64,000 nt of DNA from Pseudomonadota bacterium (GTDB lineage Bacteria; Pseudomonadota; Gammaproteobacteria; Burkholderiales; SG8-39), in the NCBI GenBank assembly GCA_947455195.1, contig CANGMI010000003.1, forward strand, positions 199,620 to 263,619, written 5' to 3'. The translations under genes and the position numbers were made by a program. The notes beneath the pieces are model-generated. The model worked only from the letters and a program-made list of their open reading frames with translations, had not been told where the DNA came from and did no database searches. Every line of letters begins with the position of its first letter. The stretch's first letter is position 1. Positions 25,773 to 34,612 of this stretch are shown piece by piece.

Positions 25773-26770
25773 ACATCCTGCTCACCGGGGGCGCCGGCTA
25801 TATCGGCAGCCATACTGCGGTGGCCCTCGCGAGCGCAGGGCACGCGGTGGTGCTCTACGACAACTTCGTGAACAGCAGTCGGTCGGTGCTCGGGGCGCTC
25901 GAAACCATCACCGGCAAGCCCCCGGTGTGCATCGAGGACGACGTGCGCGACACCGCGCGTCTGACCGATACGCTGCGCTCGCACGCGATCGAAGCGGTGA
26001 TCCACTTTGCCGGTCTCAAGGCCGTGGGCGAGTCGGTCGAGCAGCCCGTGGCCTACTACTCGGCCAACGTGCAAGGCACCATCAGCCTGCTCCAGGCCAT
26101 GCAGACCGTGGGCCTTCGCTCGCTCGTCTTCAGCAGCAGCGCCACGGTGTACGGTGATCCGCAATACCTCCCGATCGACGAATCGCATCCCACCAGCGCG
26201 ACCAACCCCTACGGACGCAGCAAGCTCCACATCGAGGAGATTCTGGCCGACTGCGCTCGCGCCGACGCAAGCTGGCGCATCGCCTGCCTGCGCTACTTCA
26301 ATCCGGTGGGTGCCCACGCCTCGGGGCTCATCGGCGAGAACCCCAATGGCATCCCCAACAACCTGATGCCCTTCGTGGCACGAGTGGCGGCGGGTCGCCT
26401 GCCACGCTTGCGGGTATTTGGCGACGACTACGCCACGCCCGATGGCACCGGGGTGCGCGACTACATCCATGTGATGGACCTCGCCGAAGGCCATCTGGCA
26501 GCCCTCGACTTTCTGAGCCACACCGGCGGCTGGCACGCCATCAACCTCGGTACCGGCCACGGGTACAGCGTGCTCGAGATGGTGCGCGGCTTCGAGGCCG
26601 CGAGCGGCCGAGCCGTGCCCTTTGACATCGCGCCGCGGCGTGCCGGCGACATCGCCGCCTGCTACGCAAGCGTCGACAAGGCCACCGGACTGCTGCACTG
26701 GCAGGCACGGCGCGACCTCGCCGCCATGTGCACCAGCATGTGGCATCACATCGCGTCGGGCAGCACCTGA
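25769..26770 (+). CDS. galE: UDP-glucose 4-epimerase
   Basis: 333 residues, the usual length. Rossmann motif TGGAGYIGSHT at the N-terminus, SSSATVYG with the catalytic Ser region, and YGRSK with Tyr/Lys of the SDR triad; RYFNPVGAH and DGTGVRDYIHVMDL are GalE hallmarks. It interconverts UDP-glucose and UDP-galactose for surface polysaccharide synthesis in the cytoplasm, with NAD bound. The ATG overlaps the stop of the molybdenum hydroxylase gene by 4 bp, an unexpected coupling. It runs convergently into the helicase gene with an 81-bp gap. A related epimerase specificity (GlcNAc) is possible. Confidence 0.95.
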   Translation: MNILLTGGAGYIGSHTAVALASAGHAVVLYDNFVNSSRSVLGALETITGKPPVCIEDDVRDTARLTDTLRSHAIEAVIHFAGLKAVGESVEQPVAYYSANVQGTISLLQAMQTVGLRSLVFSSSATVYGDPQYLPIDESHPTSATNPYGRSKLHIEEILADCARADASWRIACLRYFNPVGAHASGLIGENPNGIPNNLMPFVARVAAGRLPRLRVFGDDYATPDGTGVRDYIHVMDLAEGHLAALDFLSHTGGWHAINLGTGHGYSVLEMVRGFEAASGRAVPFDIAPRRAGDIAACYASVDKATGLLHWQARRDLAAMCTSMWHHIASGST

Positions 26771-26851
26771 GGCAGCGGGTCGGACTGGCGTCAGGCTGAT
26801 CGCGCAAGACCTGAACGGGGGTTGGTCAACGCCTGTCCCCCGGGCAGCATC

Positions 26852-29800
26852 TCAGACGCCCGCTCGAGCCTCCGGTTCGATGTCGAGGGCGGCCAGTGCG
26901 CACGACAGATCGGCCGTGACATGCTCGGGCTCATGCGCGAGTCGCGATGCGAACACCCGCCACACGGTCCAGCCGGCGCGTTCCAGCACGCGCTGCTGCG
27001 CCAGTGCCTCGCGCCACTGCGCGAGGTCCTGCGCCCCATCGGCATCGATGGCGATGGCAAGGCGTCGATCGCCCGTTCCTTCCACCACCAGATCGATGAC
27101 GCTGGCACCGGCCGGCACCTTGGGCGTCACGCGATAGCCGCGCACAGCCAGCCAGTCGAAAAGGGTGCGCTCGAACGGCCCCTGGCAGGCATCACGCAGG
27201 CTGATCGTCTCGACCGGGGCCTGCGGAAAGGGCTGCGCAAAGTGCGCGATGAGTCGCGCGCGCAGATCGTACGGATCGAGCTGCGCTGCACTCACCGATC
27301 GCATCAGCATCATCCGGTCACGCGCCCGGCTGGCGGCCACGTTGTAGACCTGCGCCGACTGCTGGTCATCGATGCGCCCGAACCACTGCCCATCGGTCAC
27401 CATCGAGAGCAGCATGATGTCGCGCTCCTTGCCCTGGAAGGTACGCGCATCGCCCGCGGCGAAGGATCGGTCGAGAAGATCGCGCGCACTCACTCGCTCG
27501 CGCAAGAGGTCGAGAATGCGCCGCGCCTGCGCCGCGCCATGCAGCGACACGGCACCAATGCTGCGCCCTGCCATCGCCGGGTCGGCCATGATGCGAACGA
27601 CCTCATCGGCAATGGCATGCGCCTCCACCTCGTTGACATCGCCCACCATGATCCCCTCGGGCAGGTAGCAGTCGATGAGCGCAGGCTCGAGTCGCTCGGA
27701 CGGGCGTGGCACCCGCAGGGGCAGGAGGTCGTTCCCATAGAACTCGCGCCGGGCAAATTCGATGACCGGCCGCACGCAACGGAAGTGCTCGCGCAGCATC
27801 ACGCTGCGATGCGAGAAGGCCACCCGCGCAAGATCGTAGATGGAACGCTCGGGCGCCATCTGGTTGGCAAAGGGCTGATCGGCCAGATAGCGGGTACGAA
27901 GGATCGCCAGACGCTCTTCACTCACCTCGCTCAGTTCGGGCGATACCTGCTGATCGTCACCGACGATGATCATCTTGCGTCCACGCAGCAGACTGGGCAG
28001 GGCCGACAGGTCCGACTGGCTGGCCTCGTCGATGATCACCAGATCGAAACACCCGATCTGCGCCGGCAAGGTCTCCGACACGCGCCAGTGAGGCATGATC
28101 CAGCACGGCACGGCCGAGTGCGCCGCCATCATGGCGGTACGTGCCTCGGCACGCAGGCGCACCGCGCGTGGCCCGGTTGCATGCGCCAGTTGCTGGATGG
28201 CATTGAGGTAGGTCTGCAAGGCTGCCGTGACCCGCGGCGGCGCATTGCGATAGAGACGCAACCAGACCCGCTGCTCGACTGCTTCGGCACGCACCCGCGC
28301 GAGCGTCTGCGCCAGTTCGCGGCGTTCGGCCTGCAACTGCTCGAGCATCGAACCCGATTCGAGCAGACTCAGATACTCGTGCGCCTGACGCCACGCCCAC
28401 GCGTCACGCCAGTCACTCGGCGTGTGCGGATCGAGGTGCCCCGCCACCGGGTCGCGGCGCAGGGTCTCGGCCCAGCGGGGCGCACCGGCCGCCGCAATCA
28501 ATGCCGTCAGCCGCGCCAGCTCGGCATGCAGCGGCGCGCGTTCGGCCTGCGCGCGGAAGCGTCCAACCAGCCCGGCCCAGCGATCCATGGCAACACCCAC
28601 GGGCATCTCGGGGGCCCCGAGCACCGTGCTGAGATACTCGCGGGTCTCGGCCGCCAGGTCACCCGAGGCACCGGCCATGCGCTCGAGGAGCGTCGCCACG
28701 AGGCGCAAACCTTCCATGCCGCGGGCACGCTCGAGGTTGCGCTCGAGCAGGTCAGCCAGACGTTGGAGACCATCTCGGTCACCACCCACACAGGCCTGGG
28801 CCACCGCTGGCCCGAGGAGCCCCGCAACGATGTCGCGGAGCCCCGGTTCGACCTCGAGAACCAGCGCCCGCAGCGATCCGCAGGCGCGGGCAAGCGCGGC
28901 ACTGCCCTCGGCCACCGAGGCTGGCACCTCGCCTGCGTCACCGACCAGTTCATGCCAGCGCGCTGCCGCCAGGCGCATGCGATGGCGCAGGGCCACCCAG
29001 CGCTCCACCTGGGCCCAGTCGGCTTGCCCCTGCGGGCTCACGCCCCCGATGGAAACCTGCTGCAGCCAGGCGCGCATCGGCGAGCGACCGAACTGGAGCA
29101 AGCCGATCGGATTGCCGGAGGTACGCCCGCGCGCCAGCGCGGCGAGAAAGGGCTGATCGAGCTCCGCCTCGGGCGGCACGAGCACCGGGCGCTGCGCAAA
29201 GGCCTCGCGGTCGGTCTCGATCTCGACACTCGCCTTGATGAGCGGATCGAGGCGATCGAAGAAGGCATGGCCATCGCGGCGCGCGCGCACGAGAAGCCCC
29301 GCGAGCACCGGTCCGCCCGCTTTGATCTGCGCGAGATGGCCAAGCGCCTCGGCCACGATGCGACTCAGTTCGACCAGACGAGGCATGAGCCGGGGCGTGT
29401 CGAGCGGAACAACCGGCACCCCGCTTGCCACCATGCGCGCCTCGAGGGCGCGTGCGCCCGACAGGTCGCCATGAATGCTTGCCATGGTGGCGGTTTCGGG
29501 CCAGCGAAACCGCGACAGTTCGTCCTCGGGGGTACCCGGGGGCAGGTGCGAGAGCAGATCGGGACCGAGCGAGCGACGAATGGACCGTACCCGATCGATG
29601 GTGGCGTCGTCGATGGCAGGCGCCGCAAAACCGGCGGGCAACCGGTCGACAAACCAGCCGTAGCGGGTGGCCTCGGCAGCCACCCACTGCGCGAGCGCGG
29701 CGGGTGACAAAGCCTCACCGTGATGAGCCACCGGGCGGAACTGGGCACGAGCGGCACGGTCCAGCCCGGCGTCGACGATGGCGAGGCGATCGCTCACGCC

Positions 29801-31126
29801 CGACGCCTCGGCATCGAGGGCGGCAATGCTGCGCTCGAGCGCGGGCGGATCGATCCGCGCCACGGCCGTGGCGATGGTCTGCACCGCGCGCTGGAACTGG
29901 GCAACGCCCGCGTGCTCATCGGTGAGCAGCGAGACGGCGAGGGGTTGCAATGACTCGGGCAGGTGCGAGCGCAGCACCGCCAGGGCCGACTCGCCCTTGG
30001 CCGTCACGAGCACCCGCCCCCCTTGCGCCAGGGTGTGGCAGATCACGTTGGCAATGGTGTGGGTCTTGCCGGTACCGGGCGGCCCCTGAACCACCACGCC
30101 ATCGCTGTCTGCGAGCTTGCGCAGAATCGACAGCTGCTCGTCGTTGAAGGGCTTGGGAAAGAACACATTCCGGGCCGTGATCTCGGCGGCCGGGTCGGTC
30201 CCCGGTACCCCGTCGGCTTGGGCCGCATCGACACGGGTCGTCGTCGTCGACCCCGGCCCATCGAGTGCTTCGGGTTCGGTGACGAAGGCCGCTGCGCCCG
30301 CCGAGATCGATGATGCGTTGTCCAGCTCACGGCGCAGCCGGTCGATGTCCTCGATCAGCGTGCTGGGGGTGCGGCGACGCGCATAGATGACCCAGCTCTG
30401 GGCAAGAAGCGGCGTCTCGGAGAGCGCCGGCAGACTGCAGCCCTCACTGCTCGAGGCATCACCTTCCCGGAGCGTTGCCGTCGGACCCAGCGCGCGGGCA
30501 CACGCACGCAGGAAGCGCCCCAGCGCTTCCCGGTCGAAAGGCGAGAACATGCCCGTTGCAAACTGCGGTTCGGCACGCCACTCGGCCTCGAGGCTAGTGA
30601 GCGCCGGATGCCGGATGGCCACGAGGGGCCCGGCTTCGAACACCGGCGCCCGCAGGCGCGGACCCACCTCGAGGGCAAGCGTGGTGCGATCGAGACGCAC
30701 TTCCACCGGCTGGCTGACGAGCGGGTGCGCAATGCGCTGTCCGTTCGGATGGTTCCACAGGAGGATGCCGGCTCCCCACACCAGTTCGAGCGGGGTATGG
30801 GCGCCCGCGTCATCCATCGACTGCTGCAGGGAAAAGAGCCGGTCATAGACCGCGCGGGCACGCGCCGTTTCGGCACTGCCACCGGGCGGAGGACACTCCA
30901 GACGCAACCACGAGTCATTGCGAGCAACGCCCGATCGGCCCGGTGCCGCACCGAGCTGGCCCGAGGCATCGGCCAGTTCAAGCCCCGGCAGGCCGACCCA
31001 TTCCTCTTCCCAGGCGCAATAATGCTCGACGGGCACCACGGTGGTGGGCTTGAGGCCGAGGCGCTCGACCTGCTCGAGGTAATCGAGAAGCGAACGCAGA
31101 CGCTCGCGGACTGTGAATGACATCAT
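26852..31126 (-). CDS. Large SF1 (UPF1/DNA2-like) helicase with C-terminal nuclease-like domain
   Basis: 1424 residues. Residues 1-330 form an N-terminal domain of the kind seen in DUF4011-like helicases. The split helicase core has GPPGTGKT (348-355), DEASQSD (from 1033), GDDQQVSP, REHFRCV, TFQGKERDIMLLS and AASRARDRMML; between Walker A and B lies a very long helical insert of about 600 residues. The C-terminal 110 residues (PFERTLFDWLAVRGYRV, then IDLVV, then LERAGWTVWRVFAS) look like a Vsr/MTES_1575-type restriction-endonuclease fold. This architecture is common in antiviral and repair proteins acting on nucleic acid. Divergent from the Tat hydrolase; no other defence gene is adjacent. 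Confidence 0.85.
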   Translation of the reverse strand: MMSFTVRERLRSLLDYLEQVERLGLKPTTVVPVEHYCAWEEEWVGLPGLELADASGQLGAAPGRSGVARNDSWLRLECPPPGGSAETARARAVYDRLFSLQQSMDDAGAHTPLELVWGAGILLWNHPNGQRIAHPLVSQPVEVRLDRTTLALEVGPRLRAPVFEAGPLVAIRHPALTSLEAEWRAEPQFATGMFSPFDREALGRFLRACARALGPTATLREGDASSSEGCSLPALSETPLLAQSWVIYARRRTPSTLIEDIDRLRRELDNASSISAGAAAFVTEPEALDGPGSTTTTRVDAAQADGVPGTDPAAEITARNVFFPKPFNDEQLSILRKLADSDGVVVQGPPGTGKTHTIANVICHTLAQGGRVLVTAKGESALAVLRSHLPESLQPLAVSLLTDEHAGVAQFQRAVQTIATAVARIDPPALERSIAALDAEASGVSDRLAIVDAGLDRAARAQFRPVAHHGEALSPAALAQWVAAEATRYGWFVDRLPAGFAAPAIDDATIDRVRSIRRSLGPDLLSHLPPGTPEDELSRFRWPETATMASIHGDLSGARALEARMVASGVPVVPLDTPRLMPRLVELSRIVAEALGHLAQIKAGGPVLAGLLVRARRDGHAFFDRLDPLIKASVEIETDREAFAQRPVLVPPEAELDQPFLAALARGRTSGNPIGLLQFGRSPMRAWLQQVSIGGVSPQGQADWAQVERWVALRHRMRLAAARWHELVGDAGEVPASVAEGSAALARACGSLRALVLEVEPGLRDIVAGLLGPAVAQACVGGDRDGLQRLADLLERNLERARGMEGLRLVATLLERMAGASGDLAAETREYLSTVLGAPEMPVGVAMDRWAGLVGRFRAQAERAPLHAELARLTALIAAAGAPRWAETLRRDPVAGHLDPHTPSDWRDAWAWRQAHEYLSLLESGSMLEQLQAERRELAQTLARVRAEAVEQRVWLRLYRNAPPRVTAALQTYLNAIQQLAHATGPRAVRLRAEARTAMMAAHSAVPCWIMPHWRVSETLPAQIGCFDLVIIDEASQSDLSALPSLLRGRKMIIVGDDQQVSPELSEVSEERLAILRTRYLADQPFANQMAPERSIYDLARVAFSHRSVMLREHFRCVRPVIEFARREFYGNDLLPLRVPRPSERLEPALIDCYLPEGIMVGDVNEVEAHAIADEVVRIMADPAMAGRSIGAVSLHGAAQARRILDLLRERVSARDLLDRSFAAGDARTFQGKERDIMLLSMVTDGQWFGRIDDQQSAQVYNVAASRARDRMMLMRSVSAAQLDPYDLRARLIAHFAQPFPQAPVETISLRDACQGPFERTLFDWLAVRGYRVTPKVPAGASVIDLVVEGTGDRRLAIAIDADGAQDLAQWREALAQQRVLERAGWTVWRVFASRLAHEPEHVTADLSCALAALDIEPEARAGV

Positions 31127-31349
31127 CGTTCAGGCACCCGGGGCTTTTGAGTCCGGCCAATGGCAAGATCGGACTGAGGTTCAACGCTGCACCCGGCCAG
31201 ATCGCCTGACCGCCTGACGTATTGCACGCAAGCGCAGCCGAAAGACAAGATGGTGGAACCGTGATCATGAAAGGCAGCGCGAAGGGTAGCATCGCAGCAC
31301 GGAGCGAGGCCAGCGTTGCGCGGCCTGCCGTCGCTCCTTGCACGTGTCG

Positions 31350-31378
31350 CACGATCGTGATCGCGACGTGATCGCAAC
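31350..31378. promoter_or_regulatory. Palindrome and tandem 11-bp repeats upstream of the Tat hydrolase gene
   Basis: A perfect 10-bp palindrome (CACGATCGTG, 31350-31359) runs into two head-to-tail 11-bp units, GTGATCGCGAC (31357-31367) and GTGATCGCAAC (31368-31378), differing at one base. They lie about 60-90 bp before the hydrolase start, in the 313-bp region between the two divergent genes. This is the arrangement of an operator for a dimeric regulator. The rest of that gap (31127-31349, 31379-31429) shows no gene or clear promoter. Confidence 0.5.
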
Positions 31379-31439
31379 ACGATGGAAACAATTTCCGCAT
31401 CATGAAAAAGCACAGAAACAACACGCAATGGAGCCGCCA

Positions 31440-32438
31440 ATGTCCCGACGTGAATTCATCCAGGCCGGCATCGCGCTGGCCGCTGCCGACACCGTGATGG
31501 CAGCCGATGCAACCCCACCGGCGAGCGCGGCCACGGGTGCGGTCAGCCTGCCCCCGCGCAAGGGCCCGGCAGTGTGGCTCGACCTCGATCAGGCACAACT
31601 CGATGCGGCCTACACCCAATCGGTGTTCGCACCCAACATGCAGCAGGTCATCAACCGCTGGGGCAATGCCAGCGAAGTTGCCCTCGCGCATATCGACGCA
31701 CCCCGTCGCGTGAGTTACGGTGAATCGAAGATGGAAATGCTCGACCTCTACCGCACCGCAAAGACCGATGCACCGATCGCACTCTTCATTCATGGGGGCG
31801 CATGGCGTTCGGGCACGGCGCGCGAGTACGCCTTCGTGGCCGAGATGTTCGTCAACGCCGGCGTGCACTGCGTGATTCCCGACTTCTCGTGGGTTCAGGA
31901 TGCCGGCGGCGACCTCATGGTCGTGGCCGCGCAGGTCCGTCGTGCCGTGGCCTGGACGTGGCGCAACGCGGCGAGCTTCGGTGGCAACCCGAACCGTCTG
32001 CATGTGATGGGACAGTCATCGGGTGCCCATCTGGCGGGCGTCGTGGCCATCACCGACTGGACCCGCGAGTACGCGATGCCGGCCGCACCAATTCGCGGCA
32101 CGCTGCTGGTGAGCGGCATGTACGAGATGAAGCCGGTGCGCCTGTCGGTGCGCAGCAGTTACGTCAACTTTACCGATGCGAGCGAAGACGCCCTGTCACC
32201 CCAGCGACACCTCGACCGGATCACCGCACCCGTCGTGCTGGCCTATGGCGACCAGGAGACGCCCGAGTTCCAGCGCCAGTCACGCGACTTTGCGGCAGCG
32301 CTGCGCACTGCCGGCAAGCCGGTCGAAATCATCCGGGCAGCCGGCTACAACCACTTCGAACTGATGGAAACGCTGGGCAGCCCCTACGGCGTTTTCGGAC
32401 GTGCCGCGCTCGCACAGATGGGTCTCGCGAAGGGCTGA
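31440..32438 (+). CDS. Tat-exported alpha/beta hydrolase (kynurenine formamidase-like esterase)
   Basis: 332 residues. The N-terminus SRREFIQAGIALAAA is a Tat signal (S-R-R-x-F) with cleavage after about residue 25. The fold shows HGGAWRSGT (oxyanion hole), GQSSGAH with the nucleophile Ser in G-x-S-x-G, a late GDQE with the probable Asp, and YNHFE with the catalytic His. This is the HGG type of the hormone-sensitive-lipase/formamidase group. Start at 31440 is fixed by GGAG at 31430-31433; an upstream in-frame ATG at 31428 lacks one. It should act on a small ester or amide in the periplasm. Substrate unknown. Confidence 0.86.
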   Translation: MSRREFIQAGIALAAADTVMAADATPPASAATGAVSLPPRKGPAVWLDLDQAQLDAAYTQSVFAPNMQQVINRWGNASEVALAHIDAPRRVSYGESKMEMLDLYRTAKTDAPIALFIHGGAWRSGTAREYAFVAEMFVNAGVHCVIPDFSWVQDAGGDLMVVAAQVRRAVAWTWRNAASFGGNPNRLHVMGQSSGAHLAGVVAITDWTREYAMPAAPIRGTLLVSGMYEMKPVRLSVRSSYVNFTDASEDALSPQRHLDRITAPVVLAYGDQETPEFQRQSRDFAAALRTAGKPVEIIRAAGYNHFELMETLGSPYGVFGRAALAQMGLAKG

Positions 32439-32505
32439 AGCCCGCAAGGTCATCCTCGCGCCGTGAGGTCCCCTCGTGCAGGCCGGCGCATGCCGCGCAT
32501 CCGGA

Positions 32506-33732
32506 TCAGGCAGCCGTACGCGACGCCAGTCGGCCCAGCGGTCGCTCGTCGACGGGCAGGTTGACGAGCGCCGCAAGGAGGCCCAGCGTGACCGAGATGA
32601 TCCACATCAGGCGATAGGATCCGGTCTGGTCGAAGAGCCAGCCACCGAGCCACACGCCCATGAAGCTGCCGAGCTGGTGACTCAGGAACGCGATGCCCGA
32701 GAGGGTCGATAGCCAGGCCGTGCCGAAGATCTGGCCGATCACCCCGCTGGTGAGCGGCACGGTCGCCAGCCACACCAGCCCCATCACCACGGCAAAGGTC
32801 CAGATCGAGGCAGGCGAAGCCGGCAACGCGATGAAGACAGCAACCGCGCTGGCACGCACGAAGTAGATAGCCGCCAGCAGGTTCTTCTTCGAGTAGCGCT
32901 GCCCGAGCCAGCCCGAGGCAAGCGAACCGAAGATGTTGAAAAGACCCACCAGAGCCAGCGCCGTCATGCCCACCGACGCCGGAAAGCCGAGGTCATTCAC
33001 GTAGGAGGGCAGGTGCACCGTGATGAAGGCGAGCTGGAAGCCGCAGACGAAATACCCGGTCGTCAGCAGGAGATAGCCGCGGTGCCCGAACGCCTCGCGC
33101 AAGGCCTCCCGGACGCTCTGGCTGGCCGCACTGCGCGCGGGGGTTGAGCCTGCGGCCGCCCGCCGCTCGAGGAGCAGTGCGGCGAGCGGCGTGATGAGAA
33201 GCGTGGTGAGCGACAACGCCACCATCGCACCGAGCCAGCCAAAGTGGGCCATGAGGCTACCAGCGTAGGGCACCATCAGGAACTGTCCGATCGAGCCTGC
33301 GGCGGTCGCGATGCCGAATACCATGCCACGCCGCTCGGGCGGAAAGGTGCGGCCGAGGAGACCGAGCACCACGGTGTAGGTCGTGCAGGCCTGGCCGATA
33401 CCGATGAGAACCCCGGTCGCCAGATCGAGTTGCCAGCCTGTGGTCGCCGCCGACATGGCGAGGAGACCCAGCGCATAGAGCACGCCTCCGGCACACAGCA
33501 CGCGCACCGAGCCGAAGCGGTCGGCTACCGCGCCGATGACAGGCGAGGCAATGCCCAGCATGAGGTTCTGCAGGGCGAGCGCAAAGGCAAAGGTTTCGCG
33601 CGTCCACCCGTGCTCGAGCGTCATCGGCTGGAGAAAGAGCCCGAGGGTCATGCGCGTGCCCATGGCCAGCGTGATGATGACGCCACAGAGGGCGAGAACA
33701 ACCTGCGGGGTGCGCCAGGCGGGATGAGTCAT
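32506..33732 (-). CDS. MFS transporter (monocarboxylate/oxalate-type)
   Basis: 408 residues with about 12 transmembrane helices. The N-half has ADRFGSVRVL between helices 2 and 3 and LGLLGRTFPPERRGMVFG; the C-half has SGWLGQRYSKKNLLA, the second copy of the MFS loop motif. It resembles bacterial relatives of the monocarboxylate porters. A longer frame starts at 33816, but the extra 28 residues are Arg/Ser-rich and the ATG at 33732 gives a normal first helix. No Shine-Dalgarno is evident. It is convergent with the hydrolase gene, 67 bp apart. Substrate unknown. Confidence 0.85.
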   Translation of the reverse strand: MTHPAWRTPQVVLALCGVIITLAMGTRMTLGLFLQPMTLEHGWTRETFAFALALQNLMLGIASPVIGAVADRFGSVRVLCAGGVLYALGLLAMSAATTGWQLDLATGVLIGIGQACTTYTVVLGLLGRTFPPERRGMVFGIATAAGSIGQFLMVPYAGSLMAHFGWLGAMVALSLTTLLITPLAALLLERRAAAGSTPARSAASQSVREALREAFGHRGYLLLTTGYFVCGFQLAFITVHLPSYVNDLGFPASVGMTALALVGLFNIFGSLASGWLGQRYSKKNLLAAIYFVRASAVAVFIALPASPASIWTFAVVMGLVWLATVPLTSGVIGQIFGTAWLSTLSGIAFLSHQLGSFMGVWLGGWLFDQTGSYRLMWIISVTLGLLAALVNLPVDERPLGRLASRTAA

Positions 33733-33914
33733 GAGCGGGGAGGAGAAGCGCAGGACAGCCCGGAGGCTTCGGGCGCCCATTCTAGTCGATCGGGAACCTG
33801 CTCCCGAGTGAGACAAGATGCCTCCCCGCCAGGCGGCAGGGCAGCCAGTGCGCCCGATGCCGCGCTATTCTCGCGCCCTGTTTATGGTGCCCTGCCGCAC
33901 GACGGGCCGATCTC

Positions 33915-34607
33915 ATGTCCGATTCAGCGTGGTTCTACCGACAGCAGGACACCGTCGAGGGGCCGGTACCGCTCGAGGACTTGCTGCGCCTGCTGGTCGA
34001 GGATGGCATCACGCTCGCGACACCGGTGCGCGAAGCCACCTCGGCGCGCTGGCAACCGATCTCGGCGGTAGGCCCGATTCGCGAACAGGTGCTCGCCGCC
34101 TTGCGCGCGCGGGCACAGGCAAGACCACGCCCGCAGGACACCGCGGGCGCCCCGGACGGAACACCGACCGGTGACGACCCGAACGAACCGATCGGCCCCT
34201 CGAGTGCGCTGCCGCGTCGGCTGACCGCCGCCGCAATCGACACGGTGTTCGTGCTGGCACTCACCGTCGGATGCCTGCTGGTGCCCTGGCTTGGCTTCGA
34301 GTCGGCCGATCCCGAGGGCTCCCTCGTGCGTGCCGCGGTCATTGCCACGATCATCGGCTGGGCCTACTTCACGCTGCAGGCCCTGTCGGGTGCACACGCA
34401 ACGCTCGGCCAGACCGTACTTGACATCACCGTCACCGATATCGATGGCGAACCGCTTACCCTCGCGGGCGCGTCCCTGCACTACCTGCTGTCGCTCCTGT
34501 CGGTGCTCGCGCTGGGTGCCGGCTACCTGGCCGCCATGGCCGACCCGTATCGCCGCACGCTGCACGAGCGCCTGGCCCGCACCTGGGTGGCCGATCGCTT
34601 CCTCTGA
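33915..34607 (+). CDS. GYF_2-RDD domain membrane protein
   Basis: 230 residues. The N-terminal domain starts WFYRQQDTVEGPVPLEDL, the typical GYF_2-like module, and a Pro/Asp-rich linker follows (about 70-95). The RDD domain has RRLTAAAIDTVFVL with helices at about 105-125, 135-155 and 185-210, plus the ATLGQTVLDI segment between. RDD proteins are small inner-membrane proteins, some linked to ion transport; most have no known function. The combination is common in proteobacteria. It ends 6 bp before a convergent TTT receptor gene. Confidence 0.85.
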   Translation: MSDSAWFYRQQDTVEGPVPLEDLLRLLVEDGITLATPVREATSARWQPISAVGPIREQVLAALRARAQARPRPQDTAGAPDGTPTGDDPNEPIGPSSALPRRLTAAAIDTVFVLALTVGCLLVPWLGFESADPEGSLVRAAVIATIIGWAYFTLQALSGAHATLGQTVLDITVTDIDGEPLTLAGASLHYLLSLLSVLALGAGYLAAMADPYRRTLHERLARTWVADRFL

Positions 34608-34612
34608 GGGCC

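Noticed and set aside
25508-26749. A 413-codon minus-strand frame over coxL and galE
   Set aside because: Antisense to conserved GalE and molybdenum hydroxylase motifs.
26822-29707. A 961-codon open frame antisense to the helicase-nuclease gene
   Set aside because: It is rich in Arg, His, Gly and Gln with no recognisable motif and lies wholly inside the helicase gene, whose sense strand shows all helicase motifs. Long antisense frames are normal at this GC content.
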